A stretch of DNA of 64,000 bases from Cotesia glomerata (Eukaryota; Arthropoda; Insecta; Hymenoptera; Braconidae): NCBI RefSeq assembly GCF_020080835.1, contig NC_058158.1, forward strand, positions 15,536,882 to 15,600,881, given 5' to 3'. The notes under the pieces are model-generated. The model saw only the letters and a program-made list of their open reading frames with translations. It did not search any database and was not told the DNA's origin. The translations under genes and the position numbers were made by a program. This document shows, in pieces, positions 19,651 to 30,102 of the stretch. The stretch's first letter is position 1. Each line of letters starts with the position of its first letter.

Positions 19651-21125
19651 ATGGAAATGTCAGAAGATTTTCAAACATCGTTTACAGTACAGAGGATGGA
19701 TACCTCAGTGCCGGCGAGAGAAGGCGTGCAAACGGGCCTAAACTTGTCGTTATCAAGCGACCGTTTGAACAGTGGAGTAGACCCCATGGCTCTGCTGTCT
19801 AGCAATGCTAGCAAGGTTACAGGGAGTACGAAATCAGCCCAGATGGCAGAGAACGGACAGCTGAGCAACATTCCTTCAAAAAGTGGAGGACCTTTTGCTC
19901 CTGCCACTAATCAAACCCACCGAGGAAGAATGAACTCTCTACCGACCGTCACCGGCCAACACTCACCAATGGAGAGGCTCGGCAACAAGATTGATGAGTT
20001 AGCCGACTTCATAAAAGACAAAAAGAATCTCCACCATGAGATCAGAAAATTGGTTTCGTCTATTAGTACGGCATATAGGCTGGCCAACAAATCACCAACG
20101 AAGTCGGCGTCAACGACTCAAACATCTCCGAGTCTGAACAAAAAATCACAGCCACCTCTGACCACTCCTAAGAAATTACCACAGCAAGGAGATGGCAACA
20201 AGAAGAGGCCGCTGTCCACGCCCAGCCCTTCCTCAGATATTGACAAGCCAGCACAGAAAAAGACAGCCCGGGATGATACCTGGACCAAAGTGACTCGGCA
20301 AAACAAGAAAAAGAAAGAACAGGAGCCAGTGACTCAAACTGCTACAGCCCAAGACCAGCCAAACAGCGGTGGCTCCAAGAAACCAAGGAGGAAGAAGACA
20401 AGAACTAAAGCTGTCCTAGTCCAACCAGCTGAAGGGCGAACATACGCCGATCTCCTGAAGGAAATCAAGGCCAAGGTAAGCCCTGTCGAGACGGGCGTAG
20501 ACATAAGGTCTATTAAAAGACGAAACACGGAGGCGTTCTCCTTGAAATGGCTCGAAAGTCCGAAGACAGCAAGGCATTCACCGATGCAGTAAGGGCAGCC
20601 ACTGCAAACATCGGCACAGTCAAGACGCTAACACCAACAACAACGATCGAGATCCTCGACTTAGATGAAATCTCTACCGAGAGCGAAGTCCGTGAAGCAC
20701 TCAAACGTGAATTCACTGACAACCTGGAGGTCAAACGGGTAAATTTGACAAAACCCACACCACGAGGTAATCGGGCAGCCTTCTGCGAACTAGACGAGCC
20801 CAATGCGATTAAGGCCCTTGACAAGGCCCGTATACGGATCGGTTTGGTGAACTGTCGTATACGCCCAGTAGTAAAAGTAACACGTTGTTTTAAATGTCTT
20901 GGTTATGGACACCAAACACGTCAGTGTGCGGGACCAGACAGAAGCAGGTGCTGCTACAAATGTGGCGGAGAGAACCACAAGGCCGTAAACTGCACGGAGA
21001 AGTTAAAATGCTTCCTTTGTGCTTCGGACAAAGATGCCCAGGATAGTCTATGCCATATTTTTGGCACTGGAGCGTGTAAGGCATTCCGCAAAGCACTTGC
21101 AGAAGCCATGAAAGGTCAGAAATGA
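19651..21125 (+). pseudogene. B1 ORF1 (gag-like), one frameshift
   Basis: Starts at ATG 19651 (ATGGAAATGTCAG). A long Ser/Thr/Lys-rich N-terminal half contains a helical segment (RLGNKIDELADFIKDKKN) and a basic tract (KKPRRKKTRTKAV). One A is missing near 20515 relative to B2 (a run of four A instead of five), so the frame shifts. The remainder (20547-21125) holds the middle domain and three zinc knuckles: CFKCLGYGHQTRQC, CYKCGGENHKAVNC and CFLC. The product would package element RNA. Its TGA overlaps the ORF2 ATG as ATGA at 21122-21125, the same arrangement as family A. Confidence 0.9.
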
Positions 21126-24110
21126 CACGCATACTACAAGGCAACCTGAATAGGTGCGCCTTGGCGCAAAACCTGCTGCGCCAGCGTGTTTTCGAAGATA
21201 AAATTGACGTCTGCTTTATCTGCGAGCAATATCTAAACATCGAAGGTAAAACATGGTTCGCAGACGAAACGGGCACGGCAGCAATTTGGATTGTGAACAC
21301 AAAGAACGTTACCGTCAACAACAGCGGAGGTGGAGCAGGTTTTGTCTGGATTCAAACCCCCACAACCTACTTCATGAGCGTCTATCTCTCACCTAACGAA
21401 GGGATTAGTGTGTTCCGACAGAAACTCGCAAATATAGAAGATGCGGTCACTAAGTTCGACGGCGAAGTTATCGTAGCTGGTGACTTCAATGCTAAATCGG
21501 CTGAATGGGGCGCTGATTTCTCCGACACCAGAGGCAACGAGGTCGCTGACGTCGTGGCTAGACTCGACCTCATAGTGCTAAATACTGGGAGCACCACGAC
21601 TTTCAGAAGACCGGGGTACCAAGAGTCCATCCTCGACATTTCGTTGGCGACTCTAAAAATTGCCAACATGATTGAAAACTGGACAGTATCCGAAAAATAC
21701 AGTGGCAGTGATCACCAGTTCGTGACATTTAACGTTGGATTGGCATCTGCTCCGGTACCACAACACGACCTTTCTAAGCGAAAGTGGAATGTCAGGAAGC
21801 TTGATCCAGAGGCACTGCGAGCTTCACTTGCACGGAGCTGGTCTACCCTTCAGAACAACCCGACTCCGGATACTTGCAGCGAGACAGAAAGGACAGTACT
21901 AAATACGATGAAGGAGATTTCCGCCGCATGTGACGCCTCTATGCCGCGGTTGGAAAACCGGAGTTTTCGCAGGCCGGCGTACTGGTGGTCAACAGACATA
22001 GCGGAACTTCGCAAAATGTGCCATCAACTACGTCGCCGCGCAACGAGAGCCGCCAAACGCTCCCCAAGCCAGGACTTGTATTCAAAAGAGTACAAGCAGG
22101 CCAAAAAGATGCTAAATCGAGCCATCAAAGCAAGTAAAGCAAAGTTGTGGAAAGAGATCTGCAACGATCTCGACAATGACATCTGGGGTAAAGCCTACCA
22201 AATTGTCGCCAAACGACTTGGAAAGGCTTCACCAGAGGCGCCGAAGTCTCCAGCCTTAATGGATAGCATCGTAGCGGAGCTTTTCCCCAAACACCCGCCG
22301 CGGGAGAAGAAACACTACACTAAAAACAACGAAGTAACGCCCTTCACAACTAAGGAACTACAAGACGCGGCCAAGTCACTCAAAACAGAAAAGGCACCTC
22401 GACCTGATGGCATCCCGGCATCGGTGATCAAGATTATAGCCCTGGAATACCCAGACTTACTCCTGAACACCTACAACGCAGCGGCTTGGCTGGCACCTTT
22501 TCCGCGGTCTAGAAACGGCAGAGATTGGTTCTCTTAGACAAAGGTAAGGGAACCCCCATAACACCTTCGTCGTTTAGACCACTCTGTATGCTAGACATTG
22601 CTGGAAAACTGCTCGAGAAGCTCATACAAGGGAGACTTCGCGACGACATCGACCGTGCTGGAGGTTTTGCCACCAACCAGCATGGCTTCCGGAAAGGTCA
22701 TTCGACAGTCGGAGCGATCAAGAAAGTCATAAAGACAGCAACACAAGCATGGTCTGATAGCCTCAAAGCTCGTAAAGTATGTCTTCTCCTCACGCTAGAT
22801 GTCAAAAACGCATTTAACAGCGCAAATTGGGGAGACATTTTAGACGCTCTGGAGCACAAGTTTGACGCGGAGCCAGAAAATCTGGCACTAGTCGACAACT
22901 ACCTTGACGATAGAAAGCTAATAGTGGGAACTACTGAAGGCCCACAAGAATACGCCATAACGGCTGGCGTGCCGCAAGGCTCAATAATGGGGCCTGATCT
23001 ATGGAACGCAGACTACGACGAGCTTCTTGAAATCCCGTTGCCAGAGCAAGTAGAGCTAACAGGCTTTGCAGACGACGTTGCAGCCACTATAGTGGCGGAC
23101 AGCGTGGAAGAGGCCGAACTGCTAGTTCGGGAAACCATCGACACCGTCGAGACTTGGCTCGATAAGCATCACCTGATACTCGCCAAACAGAAAACCGAGA
23201 TGGTCGTTTTGACCCGTCAAAAATGGTTTCCAAAACCATTCGCTATGGACATGGGAGGAACAACGCTGACGTCAACAAGGGCCCTGCGGTATCTAGGGGT
23301 AATGATAGACGAGAAACTATCTTTCCGTGAACACCCTCGACAGTGCATGCAAGAAAGCCAGCAAGATCTGTGTCTAGCCTAGCACGAATTATGACCCAAA
23401 CACCATGGGACCAAGAACAAAAAAAAGAGAAGAGTTCTTTCTAGAAGCAGTCCACTCGGTACTGCTTTTATGGAGCGGAGATATGGGCAGACATATTAAA
23501 GCAAAAGACCTACCGGCGAAAGATCGCAGCAGTACAGCGGCGAGGCGCTTTCAGGGGTTGCCTGCGCCTACCGCACAGTTTCCGAAGCGGCTGTGGCTTG
23601 GTCATTGCAGGAGCCGCGCCTCATCGACCTATTAGCGTTCGAAAGAGCAAAACTCTATGACGCTAAAGACAGTGATGATACATGAAGGACGCAAGAACGA
23701 GGATAAAAGGCGAAAACGCAGCAAGAGTGGCAGGACCGATGGACATCGGGAGAGACGGGCAGATGGACGGCGCGCCTGATTCCAAACATCAACGTCTGGC
23801 TCTCTCGGAAGCACGGGGATACGGACTTTTTCCTGACCCAGCTATTGACGGGACATGGGCAGTTCAATGCCTATCTTTTCAAGATGGGTTTGCACAGCAC
23901 ACCAACGTGCAAATACTGCCCGGATAAACACCGACGACTCCGAACACACATTCTTCGAGTGTGCTCGATGGAAGGACTACAGAAGAAACATTCTGAAGAG
24001 ATCATAGGCACCAGGCTCCTCCCCTCAAGCCTGGTGACCTATATGATCAAACAAACAAGAGGAAAACTGGTCAGTTGTTGCAGCTTTTCTATGCACAGCA
24101 CCTCCTGAAA
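21122..24110 (+). pseudogene. B1 ORF2 (EN-RT), several frameshifts
   Basis: EN domain intact in frame from ATG 21122: LQGNLNRCALAQNLL, AGDFNAKSAEWG and SGSDHQFVTF. RT begins with KTEKAPRPDGIPAS. The frame shifts near 22490, continues at 22525-23382 with RPLCMLDIAGKLLEK, HGFRKGHST, DVKNAFNSANWGD, AGVPQGSIMGPDLWN and FADDVAAT (active-site FADD rather than YADD), then shifts again near 23335 because of an extra C compared with B2. Beyond 23400 further indels break the thumb and C-terminal region, although VHSVLL and a CKYC-type knuckle remain readable. Inactive, and more decayed than A2 or A3. Confidence 0.9.
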
Positions 24111-24354
24111 GACAAAATCGCAGAAAGGGACCAGTAGCCAGGAGTAGGCGTCGTGAGACGCAGCACGACTGGATTGAAGTAATGCTAACGCGGTTCCAAT
24201 CCAGTCCTCCCCGTACCATCTAGGGGAGAGGGGAAGAGGAATGTTTTTTTTAGTGGGTAAAAATCTCCACACTACCGACTATCGATATCTGCTGGAAGAT
24301 GGGCGGCAGAGTTAACGATACCGGTGTCTTTTGAAGATCTTTTTTCGTACCTCT

Positions 24355-24396
<42 letters not shown>

Positions 24397-24410
<14 letters not shown>

Positions 24411-24572
24411 CACACCTGACACACACACCAGACAACCTCGCGGGGATAGTCAGGGAAGCTTCCTGACCTTCAAACGTCGAGATCTGATGAAAAGTCGATT
24501 TTTGTAAAACGAGGTGAAAACAATAACTTCCCGATTTTTGAAAATCTTCGATTTTTTTAGCAGGAAGTTAAA
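24397..24572 (+). repeat. (CA)n plus AC-pad right arm closing the triple insertion
   Basis: (CA)n at 24397-24415, then an imperfect CACACACACC and the right arm: CAACCTCGCGGGGATAGTC, GGGAAGCTTCCTGACC, CGTCGAGATCTGATGAAAA and TTTAGCAGGAAGTT at 24572. This is the partner of the left arm at 11018-12013, 12.4 kb upstream. Confidence 0.85.
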
Positions 24573-24644
24573 AATATGTGCATCACGTTGCCAGCCTCTG
24601 GAAGTGGCAGAGATAGCCGGGCGGCACACGTCTGACTTGGGCGA

Positions 24645-24850
24645 TCACACATTTAAGCAGCTCTTCGAGCTTAAAAATCTTATCAATGTTCGATAAAACA
24701 CGATTTTTTTTTATTTTCAAACTGTTATAACTTTTGAATGGATCAACCGATTTGCACGCGGTTAGTGGCAATCGATGAAGTTTTTTGAGCTCTATAAATA
24801 ATTCTGAACGAAAAAAATTGATCTGATGAAAAATTTCGAAGTTATTGATT
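24645..24850 (+). repeat. AC-pad left-arm fragment
   Basis: CAGCTCTTCGAGCTTAAAAA, ATAACTTTTGAATGGATCAA and TTTGCACGCGGTTAGTGGC match the middle of the left arm. It has neither (AC)n nor a right arm, and continues into AT-rich DNA with a ATATATAATCATATA motif. Confidence 0.7.
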
Positions 24851-25267
24851 ATATTTGGCCATTTTTTATATATAATCATATATAACCAATTTATATATAA
24901 ATATTTTTTCTCGGGAATACATAATAATTTATTACTTTGTCTTAAAAATCGTCCTCTTTCTGTGTTAACCTCATTACTCCATTTCTTTCGAAATTGAGAT
25001 TTTTAGCAAAAATCACTCCTTAGCACTCTTATAACGTAAAACAAAACATACAATGTTCATAATGATGATAGAATATTTTTTAGAGGCTTTTGATTTTTCT
25101 CGTATCTACATGTTCGAATTCAAAAACCTCATTTCTACCGTAAGTATCGCCGAAAACGTTAAGATGGCATTGTTGTCTTATTACTAAATGTTTGAAAACA
25201 CGTTCACACTTAAGTTAACTGTATTTTGTTGATTGACGTTTATTTTTTATCTATATGAATACATACA
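24851..25267. other. AT-rich stretch, nothing recognised
   Basis: No open frame, repeat or motif that I can support. Confidence 0.4.
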
Positions 25268-25417
25268 AATATTATTTAGCTCTTTGAGCTCAAAAGTCTG
25301 ATAGAAGTTTGACACAACACTGTTTTTAAAATTTTCAAACCGCGATAACTTTTGAATGAATGGACCGATTTCTACGCGATTGGCAGCATTCAACGCAATT
25401 TTTTAAGCTTCGAGGTG
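25268..25417 (+). repeat. AC-pad left-arm fragment before B3
   Basis: TTGAGCTCAAAAGTCTGATA, ACCGCGATAACTTTTGAATG and CGCGATTGGCAGCATTC match the left arm. It joins B3 sequence directly at about 25418 with no AC tract left. Confidence 0.75.
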
Positions 25418-26040
25418 ATTGATAAGAAGCTGTCCTTCCGAGATCACCTCGAAAACGCATGCACGAAACCCAACAAGACAGTATCCAACTTGCCGAAAAT
25501 CATGGCCAACACAATGAGACCACCAACCAGTAAAAGGAGGGTCCTCTTAGAAGTAGACTACTCAATATTACCATATGGAGTGGAGATATGAGCGAATTTT
25601 CTTAAGCAGAAGACCTACTGGTGCAAGATTGCGGCTCTGCGATGGCAGGAAGGGCTCAAAGTCACCTATGCCTATCACATGGTTTCAAAAGCAGTTGTAT
25701 TGGTCATAGCGGGAGCACACCGATCGACTTACTATCGTTCGAGAGAGCAAAACGTTACGACACCAAAATAAATGGGGACATCTCTAAGAAGGCAAGAACG
25801 AAAATATAGAAGGAATCGCTACATAACTGGCAGGACAGATGGACATCGGTGGAGACGGGCAGATGGACAGAGTAGTGCCTGATTCTAGATACTAGCGTCT
25901 GACTTTCTCGGCAGCACGGAGAAACGGACTTCTTACTGACCCAGTTATTGATGGGCCATGACCACACCACCGACTATCATGTTTCAATGATAGAAGTGTC
26001 GTTGAAAAATTTTATTTTCACCTTTATAAAAAAAAAAAAA
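25418..26040 (+). mobile_element. R1-clade family B fragment B3 (old, 3' part)
   Basis: The translation VIDKKLSFRDHLENAC...NKTVSNLPKIMANTM...KRRVLLE parallels the B2 protein region at about 59645-59780, with many substitutions and several stops. It continues through eroded C-terminal sequence to ACCACCGACTATCATG, matching the B1 3' UTR, then an A run at about 26026-26040. It begins and ends against AC-pad arms, so it is a third family B insertion in a pad. It is far more diverged than B1 or B2 are from each other, which indicates greater age. Confidence 0.75.
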
Positions 26041-26165
26041 CCTGAGACCTTTAAACGTAGAGATCGGTTGGAGACTCGACTTCCGGAAAACAGAGTAAAT
26101 CCAATAACTGCCCGAATTACGAAAATCTTTAGTTTTCTTAGAAGAAAGTTGAAAACAACAAATTT
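26041..26165 (+). repeat. AC-pad right-arm fragment after B3
   Basis: TGAGACCTTTAAACGTAGAG, CGGTTGGAGACTCGACTTCC and AAAATCTTTAGTTTTCTTAG correspond in order to the right arm at 24472-24572. The AC tract is gone. Confidence 0.7.
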
Positions 26166-26219
26166 TTGAAGAATATAATCTTTGTTATAAAAGTACTGCA
26201 CGATAAAAGCGGAGAGAGT

Positions 26220-26640
26220 CATTGCTTATAATGAAATAAGGAACAGTAGATGTTTACGGACGCGGTCATTCGATGCTTGGAACAACGAAATACAAAGCTT
26301 GTAGCCGCAGACAATAAATGTTTACAGATCTGAACGAATACTAAGAGCCTCGGACATGAGATGCTTGCTGACTTGGATAATGCTTGGAGCCACGGACAAT
26401 AGATGTTTATAGACTCGGGCATTAGTGCTTAGGGCCACGGAATTAAATGCCTACAGATCCAAATTTGAATACTTAGAGTCACGGATGTGAGATGCTTGCA
26501 GACCCGGACTAATGATTGGAGCCACGGACGATAGATGTTTACAGACCCGGACTTTAGTGCTTAGGGCCACGGAACTTAAAGCTTGGAATTAAAATACCCG
26601 CATGAATTGAAAATCCATCCACTTAATCTATAACCGGACC
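26220..26640. repeat. Degenerate repeat array, 128-bp unit of three ~42-bp subunits
   Basis: GAGCCACGGAC recurs at about 26390 and 26518 (128 bp apart) with matching following sequence (ATAGATGTTTA.AGAC..GG). CACGG also recurs at about 26436, 26479, 26523 and 26564, near 42-bp steps. Older units are readable back to about 26225. Not coding. Confidence 0.75.
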
Positions 26641-27000
26641 CAGTGTTAGAGTCACGGAATTTCCGTGGATAGTATCAATAGACACTTCGATTTCATATAT
26701 CGTGACTTCCGAAAAATTTTTTGAATTTTTTTCTGAAAACTGCATTTAAAAACAAAAATTTAAAAAAAAAAGTGCCGAAAGGTCAATTTGTGAAAAAGTT
26801 ATTACAATTTGAAAAAAAGAGCGTTTTTTTTTCAAAAATTCGTAATTTTTTTTGGGTTGGGTAAATAAATCTGAAAAAATTCTGAAAAATATGTCTTTGG
26901 TAAGGTAGAAAATGATAAAAAATTTTCAGCGAAATCGAAGGGGGTCGGGCCGAAACCTCGGTGATTTGGTATGGAATGCCCCAGATGTAAAATGGAGGTT
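26641..27000. other. Low-complexity AT-rich stretch
   Basis: Homopolymer-rich DNA with no gene, repeat unit or motif I can support. Confidence 0.4.
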
Positions 27001-27070
27001 TAGATTAGATTAGATTAGATTAATTTATTTATGCCAAGGCCTATTGGCCAAATGGCAATATTTAAGATAC
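27001..27070 (-). mobile_element. 3' end of a minus-strand non-LTR element with (TAATC)n tail
   Basis: The (GATTA)n run at about 27003-27024 reads on the minus strand as a pentanucleotide tail after TTGGCATAAATAAATTAATC, preceded by the hairpin GGCCAATAGGCC. Short tandem tails after such a hairpin are common in CR1/Jockey-type elements. No coding part is recognisable upstream on the minus strand. Confidence 0.4.
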
Positions 27071-27657
27071 AAATAAAAATAACATGTTAATAAAATACAT
27101 CACTGATATTACGAAATTGATATCAGAAACACTGTAAAGATAAAGTTACAATTCATTTTCTAATGGGTTTCTAACAACTATTTTTATATTTTTAAATTTG
27201 GTACCATTAATCAAAATTTAAACAACAACTTATAAACGAAGTATAATTTAAGATTTTGTTATAATAACTAATATCACAGAATTAATAATTATAATTGATA
27301 TTACATAAAATTAGCTCAAGATGACTCTAAATATATATAGAATAATATTGTAGATTTACAACAACATTTATACCTTAGATTTTAGATTTATCTGATAACC
27401 TTTCGTTACTCGCGCTATGAGCGTGACGCCGCCTAACAACTGCTCAACCTATAGAGACTCACTATAGTGCGAGCGAGAAACTAAAAAAGTTACGGTAATT
27501 ATTACGTGAAGCGTTCCACATTCACGTAACAGGATATTGGTAGGAAAGGATTGAGAAAGGAATGTGGAGAGGATCATCTTAATGTGAGTTTATAGAATAT
27601 GCGAGAAAAAATTATTAGATAGCTCGGACTGGGATTCGAACCCAGAAACATACACCT
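27071..27657. other. Unassigned DNA with one B-box-like motif
   Basis: AT-rich to 27380, then more balanced sequence. On the minus strand GGTTCGAATCCC (about 27630-27641) is a B-box-like T-arm, but no matching A-box is visible, so no tRNA is called. Confidence 0.35.
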
Positions 27658-28458
27658 ATGTATGAATCAATAAGTTCAACTTACAAAGAATTACTAAAAT
27701 GTTATATTGACCGAAATTATGTAAACAAAACTAATATTGAAGACTTGGACCCTTTTAAAAAAGATCAATTTTTACCGCATAATCAAATTTATTTAGGAGT
27801 TAAAGTTGCAAATTACTTAAATAAGCCTGAAATTAATTTGATCAATAATCTTCGGAGAGACTTTTTGAACAGCTGAGTTCAATTTCTCAGTACAGGCTGT
27901 TCTCAAATAAAACAAAGATTTGATTTTGGAAGCATTGTTTTGAAAAAAATGTCTGCATATAAACCATCTAACGCCATGTCAGAAAAACAAGAACATTGAT
28001 TCCGAGTCTTCTCCCACTAATGGACGCCCTACCTCGTTTAGTCACTCCAGATAAAATACAGCTAATTGATGACGAGTGGCGAAAATTACCAAATTTTGAA
28101 CTACACATGTGGACATCATAATGCAGAACTGCACACATGGGACATCAATGATGACTTGGACATTTTTTGGCATAATCTTTTGAATTGCGGTGAAAGTGAT
28201 CAATCTTATTATTCATTTAAAAACTTATTTGAATTTGTTTTAAAAGTAATTTCTCTTCCTCACTCTAATGCAGCTTGCGAACGTATATTTAATGCAATTA
28301 ATTTAGTAAAGACGAAAACAAAAAATAAACTTGTGTCATCTATGATGAACGGTATTTTATTATCCAAACAAAGGATCGGTAATGATTGCGTCTCTTTCGA
28401 GCCGACGAATGACGACTATCGAAAAATGACGTGTTATTCTGTACCCCAAAAATTTTGA
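27658..28458 (+). pseudogene. hAT-family transposase C-terminal remnant
   Basis: The second half (28066-28458) carries the hAT dimerisation signature: SDQSYYSFKNLFEFVLKV, then LPHSNAACERIFNAINLVKTKTKNKL. SNA..ER.F...N.IKTK.RN.L is typical of hAT transposases and proteins domesticated from them. The first part (27658-27876) and the stretch between read as related alpha-helical sequence in two frames, with stops at 27874 and around 28000. The RNase-H-like catalytic core and N-terminal zinc finger are not seen. It has no TIRs nearby and no obvious link to the hAT-like element at 7450-10751. A broken transposon or a broken domesticated gene are both possible. Confidence 0.75.
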
Positions 28459-28497
28459 TACACAAAAATCTAGTCATAAAAAGTCTAGTTCTATTTT

Positions 28498-28660
28498 TAC
28501 ACGCTTTTTATTAGCTTCACTTGTATGTCAGTTTGTCAGTTTGTCAGTTTGTCAGTTTGTCAGTATGTAACTCTCCTTCGCATAAAGAGACTACCATAAT
28601 GATATTATTTAAATTTTGATTATTATCAACCTAGAACCCAGGTGATGACCTTCCTAGTCA
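28498..28660 (+). repeat. TCAGTTTG-rich segment, first of three copies
   Basis: ACGCTTTTTATTAGCTTCAC followed by TTGTATG and runs of TCAGTTTG. The same block recurs at 29331-29400 and at 29516-29570, each time followed by GTAACTCTCC, so the satellite and rRNA pieces are set between direct repeats. Confidence 0.75.
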
Positions 28661-28661
28661 T

Positions 28662-29328
28662 CCTCTGATGACCATCCCGAAGTTATATCTCGAAACCAGG
28701 TGTTTTCCTCCGTAGGTTTTCATCGGGAATGGCACAGATAAACCCGTACATCAACCCGGAATCCTCTGATGACCATCCCGAAGTTATATTTCGAAACCAG
28801 GTGTTTTCCTCCGTAGGTTTTCATCGGGAATGGCACAGATAAACCCGTACATCAACCCGGAATCCTCTGATGACCATCCCGAAGTTATATCTCGAAACCA
28901 GGTGTTTTCCTCCGTAGGTTTTCATCGGGAATGGCACAGATAAACCCGTACATCAACCCGGAATCCTCTGATGACCATCCCGAAGTTATATCTCGAAACC
29001 AGGTGTTTTCCTCCGTAGGTTTTCATCGGGAATGGCACAGATAAACCCGTACATCAACCCGGAATCCTCTGATGACCATCCCGAAGTTATATCTCGAAAC
29101 CAGGTGTTTTCCTCCGTAGGTTTTCATCGGGAATGGCACAGATAAACCCGTACATCAACCCGGAATCCTCTGATGACCATCCCGAAGTTATATTTCGAAA
29201 CCAGGTGTTTTCCTCCGTAGGTTTTCATCGGGAATGGCACAGATAAACCCGTACATCAACCCGGAATCCTCTGATGACCATCCCGAAGTTATATTTCGAA
29301 ACCAGGTGTTTTCCTCCGTAGGTTTTTT
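28662..29328 (+). repeat. 101-bp satellite, about 6.6 near-identical units
   Basis: CCTCTGATGACCATCCCGAA begins units at 28662, 28763, 28864, 28965, 29066, 29167 and 29268, an exact 101-bp period with only one or two differences (ATATCTCG or ATATTTCG). High identity implies recent amplification. There are no variable spacers, so it is not a CRISPR array. Confidence 0.97.
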
Positions 29329-29402
29329 ACACGCTTTATATTAGCTTCACTTGTATGTCAGTTTGTTTGTTTGTCAGTTTGTCAGTATGTCAGTAACTCT
29401 CC

Positions 29403-29489
29403 ATGGGTAATCTGCGCGCCTGCGGCCTTCCTTGGTTCTGGTAGCCGTTTCTCAGGCTCGCTCTCCGAAATCGAACTCTGATTCCCCGT
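29403..29489 (-). pseudogene. 18S rRNA gene fragment
   Basis: On the minus strand this reads GGGGAATCAGAGTTCGAT, GAGCCTGAGAAACGGCTACC, CCAAGGAAGGC and GCAGGCGCGCA, then ATTACCCA. This is the conserved 18S region just before the 530 loop, in order and with about eight differences from the usual eukaryotic sequence. Only about 87 bp is present, so it is a stray fragment and not a functional rRNA gene. Confidence 0.88.
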
Positions 29490-29571
29490 ATTTATAATAT
29501 TTATAAATAATTATTTTTTTATTAGCTTCACTTGTATGTCAGTATGTCAGTATGTCAGTATGTAACTCTCC

Positions 29572-29591
29572 GTGGGTAATTTGCGCGCCTG
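29572..29591 (-). pseudogene. Second 18S rRNA fragment (20 bp)
   Basis: GTGGGTAATTTGCGCGCCTG is a perfect 20-nt match, by memory of the conserved 18S sequence, to the same region that ends the fragment at 29403-29489. It again follows the GTATGTAACTCTCC block. Confidence 0.7.
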
Positions 29592-29670
29592 AATATTTTT
29601 GATAATCAACAAATAATAGTTTAAAAAAACTAAAAAATCACGCTTTTATAAATAAACCAAACTAAAAGTA

Positions 29671-30102
29671 AAAATAAATAATAGTTTAAAAAAACTAAAA
29701 ACACGCTTTTTCTAGAAAACCAAACTAAAAAATAGAAAATAAATTTTAATAAATTTAAATTAAGAATAGTGTTAAAAATTTCAATAAATATAAATTAATA
29801 ATAGTGTAAATAAAAAAATGTATTTTATTTTAAAAAAAGCGTGGGGTGCTTTTTAAGATATTATCAAAATGATAATCACTCTACTCATATCTGTCAATAA
29901 AATATTTATAACTATTGACACCATGCACCTCACGCTTTTTTTAAAATAAAATACATTTTTTTTATTTACACTATTATTAATTTATATTTATTGAAATTTT
30001 TAACACTATTCTTAATTTAAATTTATTAAAATTTATTTTCTATTTTTTAGTTTGGTTTTCTATAAAAAGCGTGTTTTTAGTTTTTTTAAACTATTATTTA
30101 TT
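29671..30102. repeat. Large inverted repeat, ~178-bp arms
   Basis: The arms at 29671-29849 and 29925-30102 are reverse complements with only a few differences: one substitution near the GCTTTTTC/GCTTTTTA position, an indel in an A run, and GGGGTGC against GAGGTGC at the inner end. They enclose a 75-bp spacer. A partial further copy of the outer phrase lies at 29615-29660. No coding content. Confidence 0.9.

Larger units (their letters stand above)
19510..24396 (+). mobile_element. R1-clade element B1, near full length (4.9 kb)
   Basis: A second, clearly distinct R1-type family, sharing only protein-level similarity with family A. It has a 5' UTR (19510-19650), ORF1 (19651-21125), ORF2 (21122-24110), a 3' UTR with CCGTACCATCTAGGGGAG and ACTACCGACTATCGATAT, and an A tail of about 37 nt followed by (CA)n. 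Its 5' end agrees with B2 (55867) apart from two extra bases there. Several frameshifts make it inactive, mostly in the 3' half of ORF2. Confidence 0.92.

Noticed and set aside
28662..29328. Regular 101-bp array as a possible CRISPR
   Set aside because: Whole units are repeated without variable spacers and the context is eukaryotic transposons. It is a satellite. The same applies to the 64-bp (6651-7262) and 73-bp (8766-9000) arrays.
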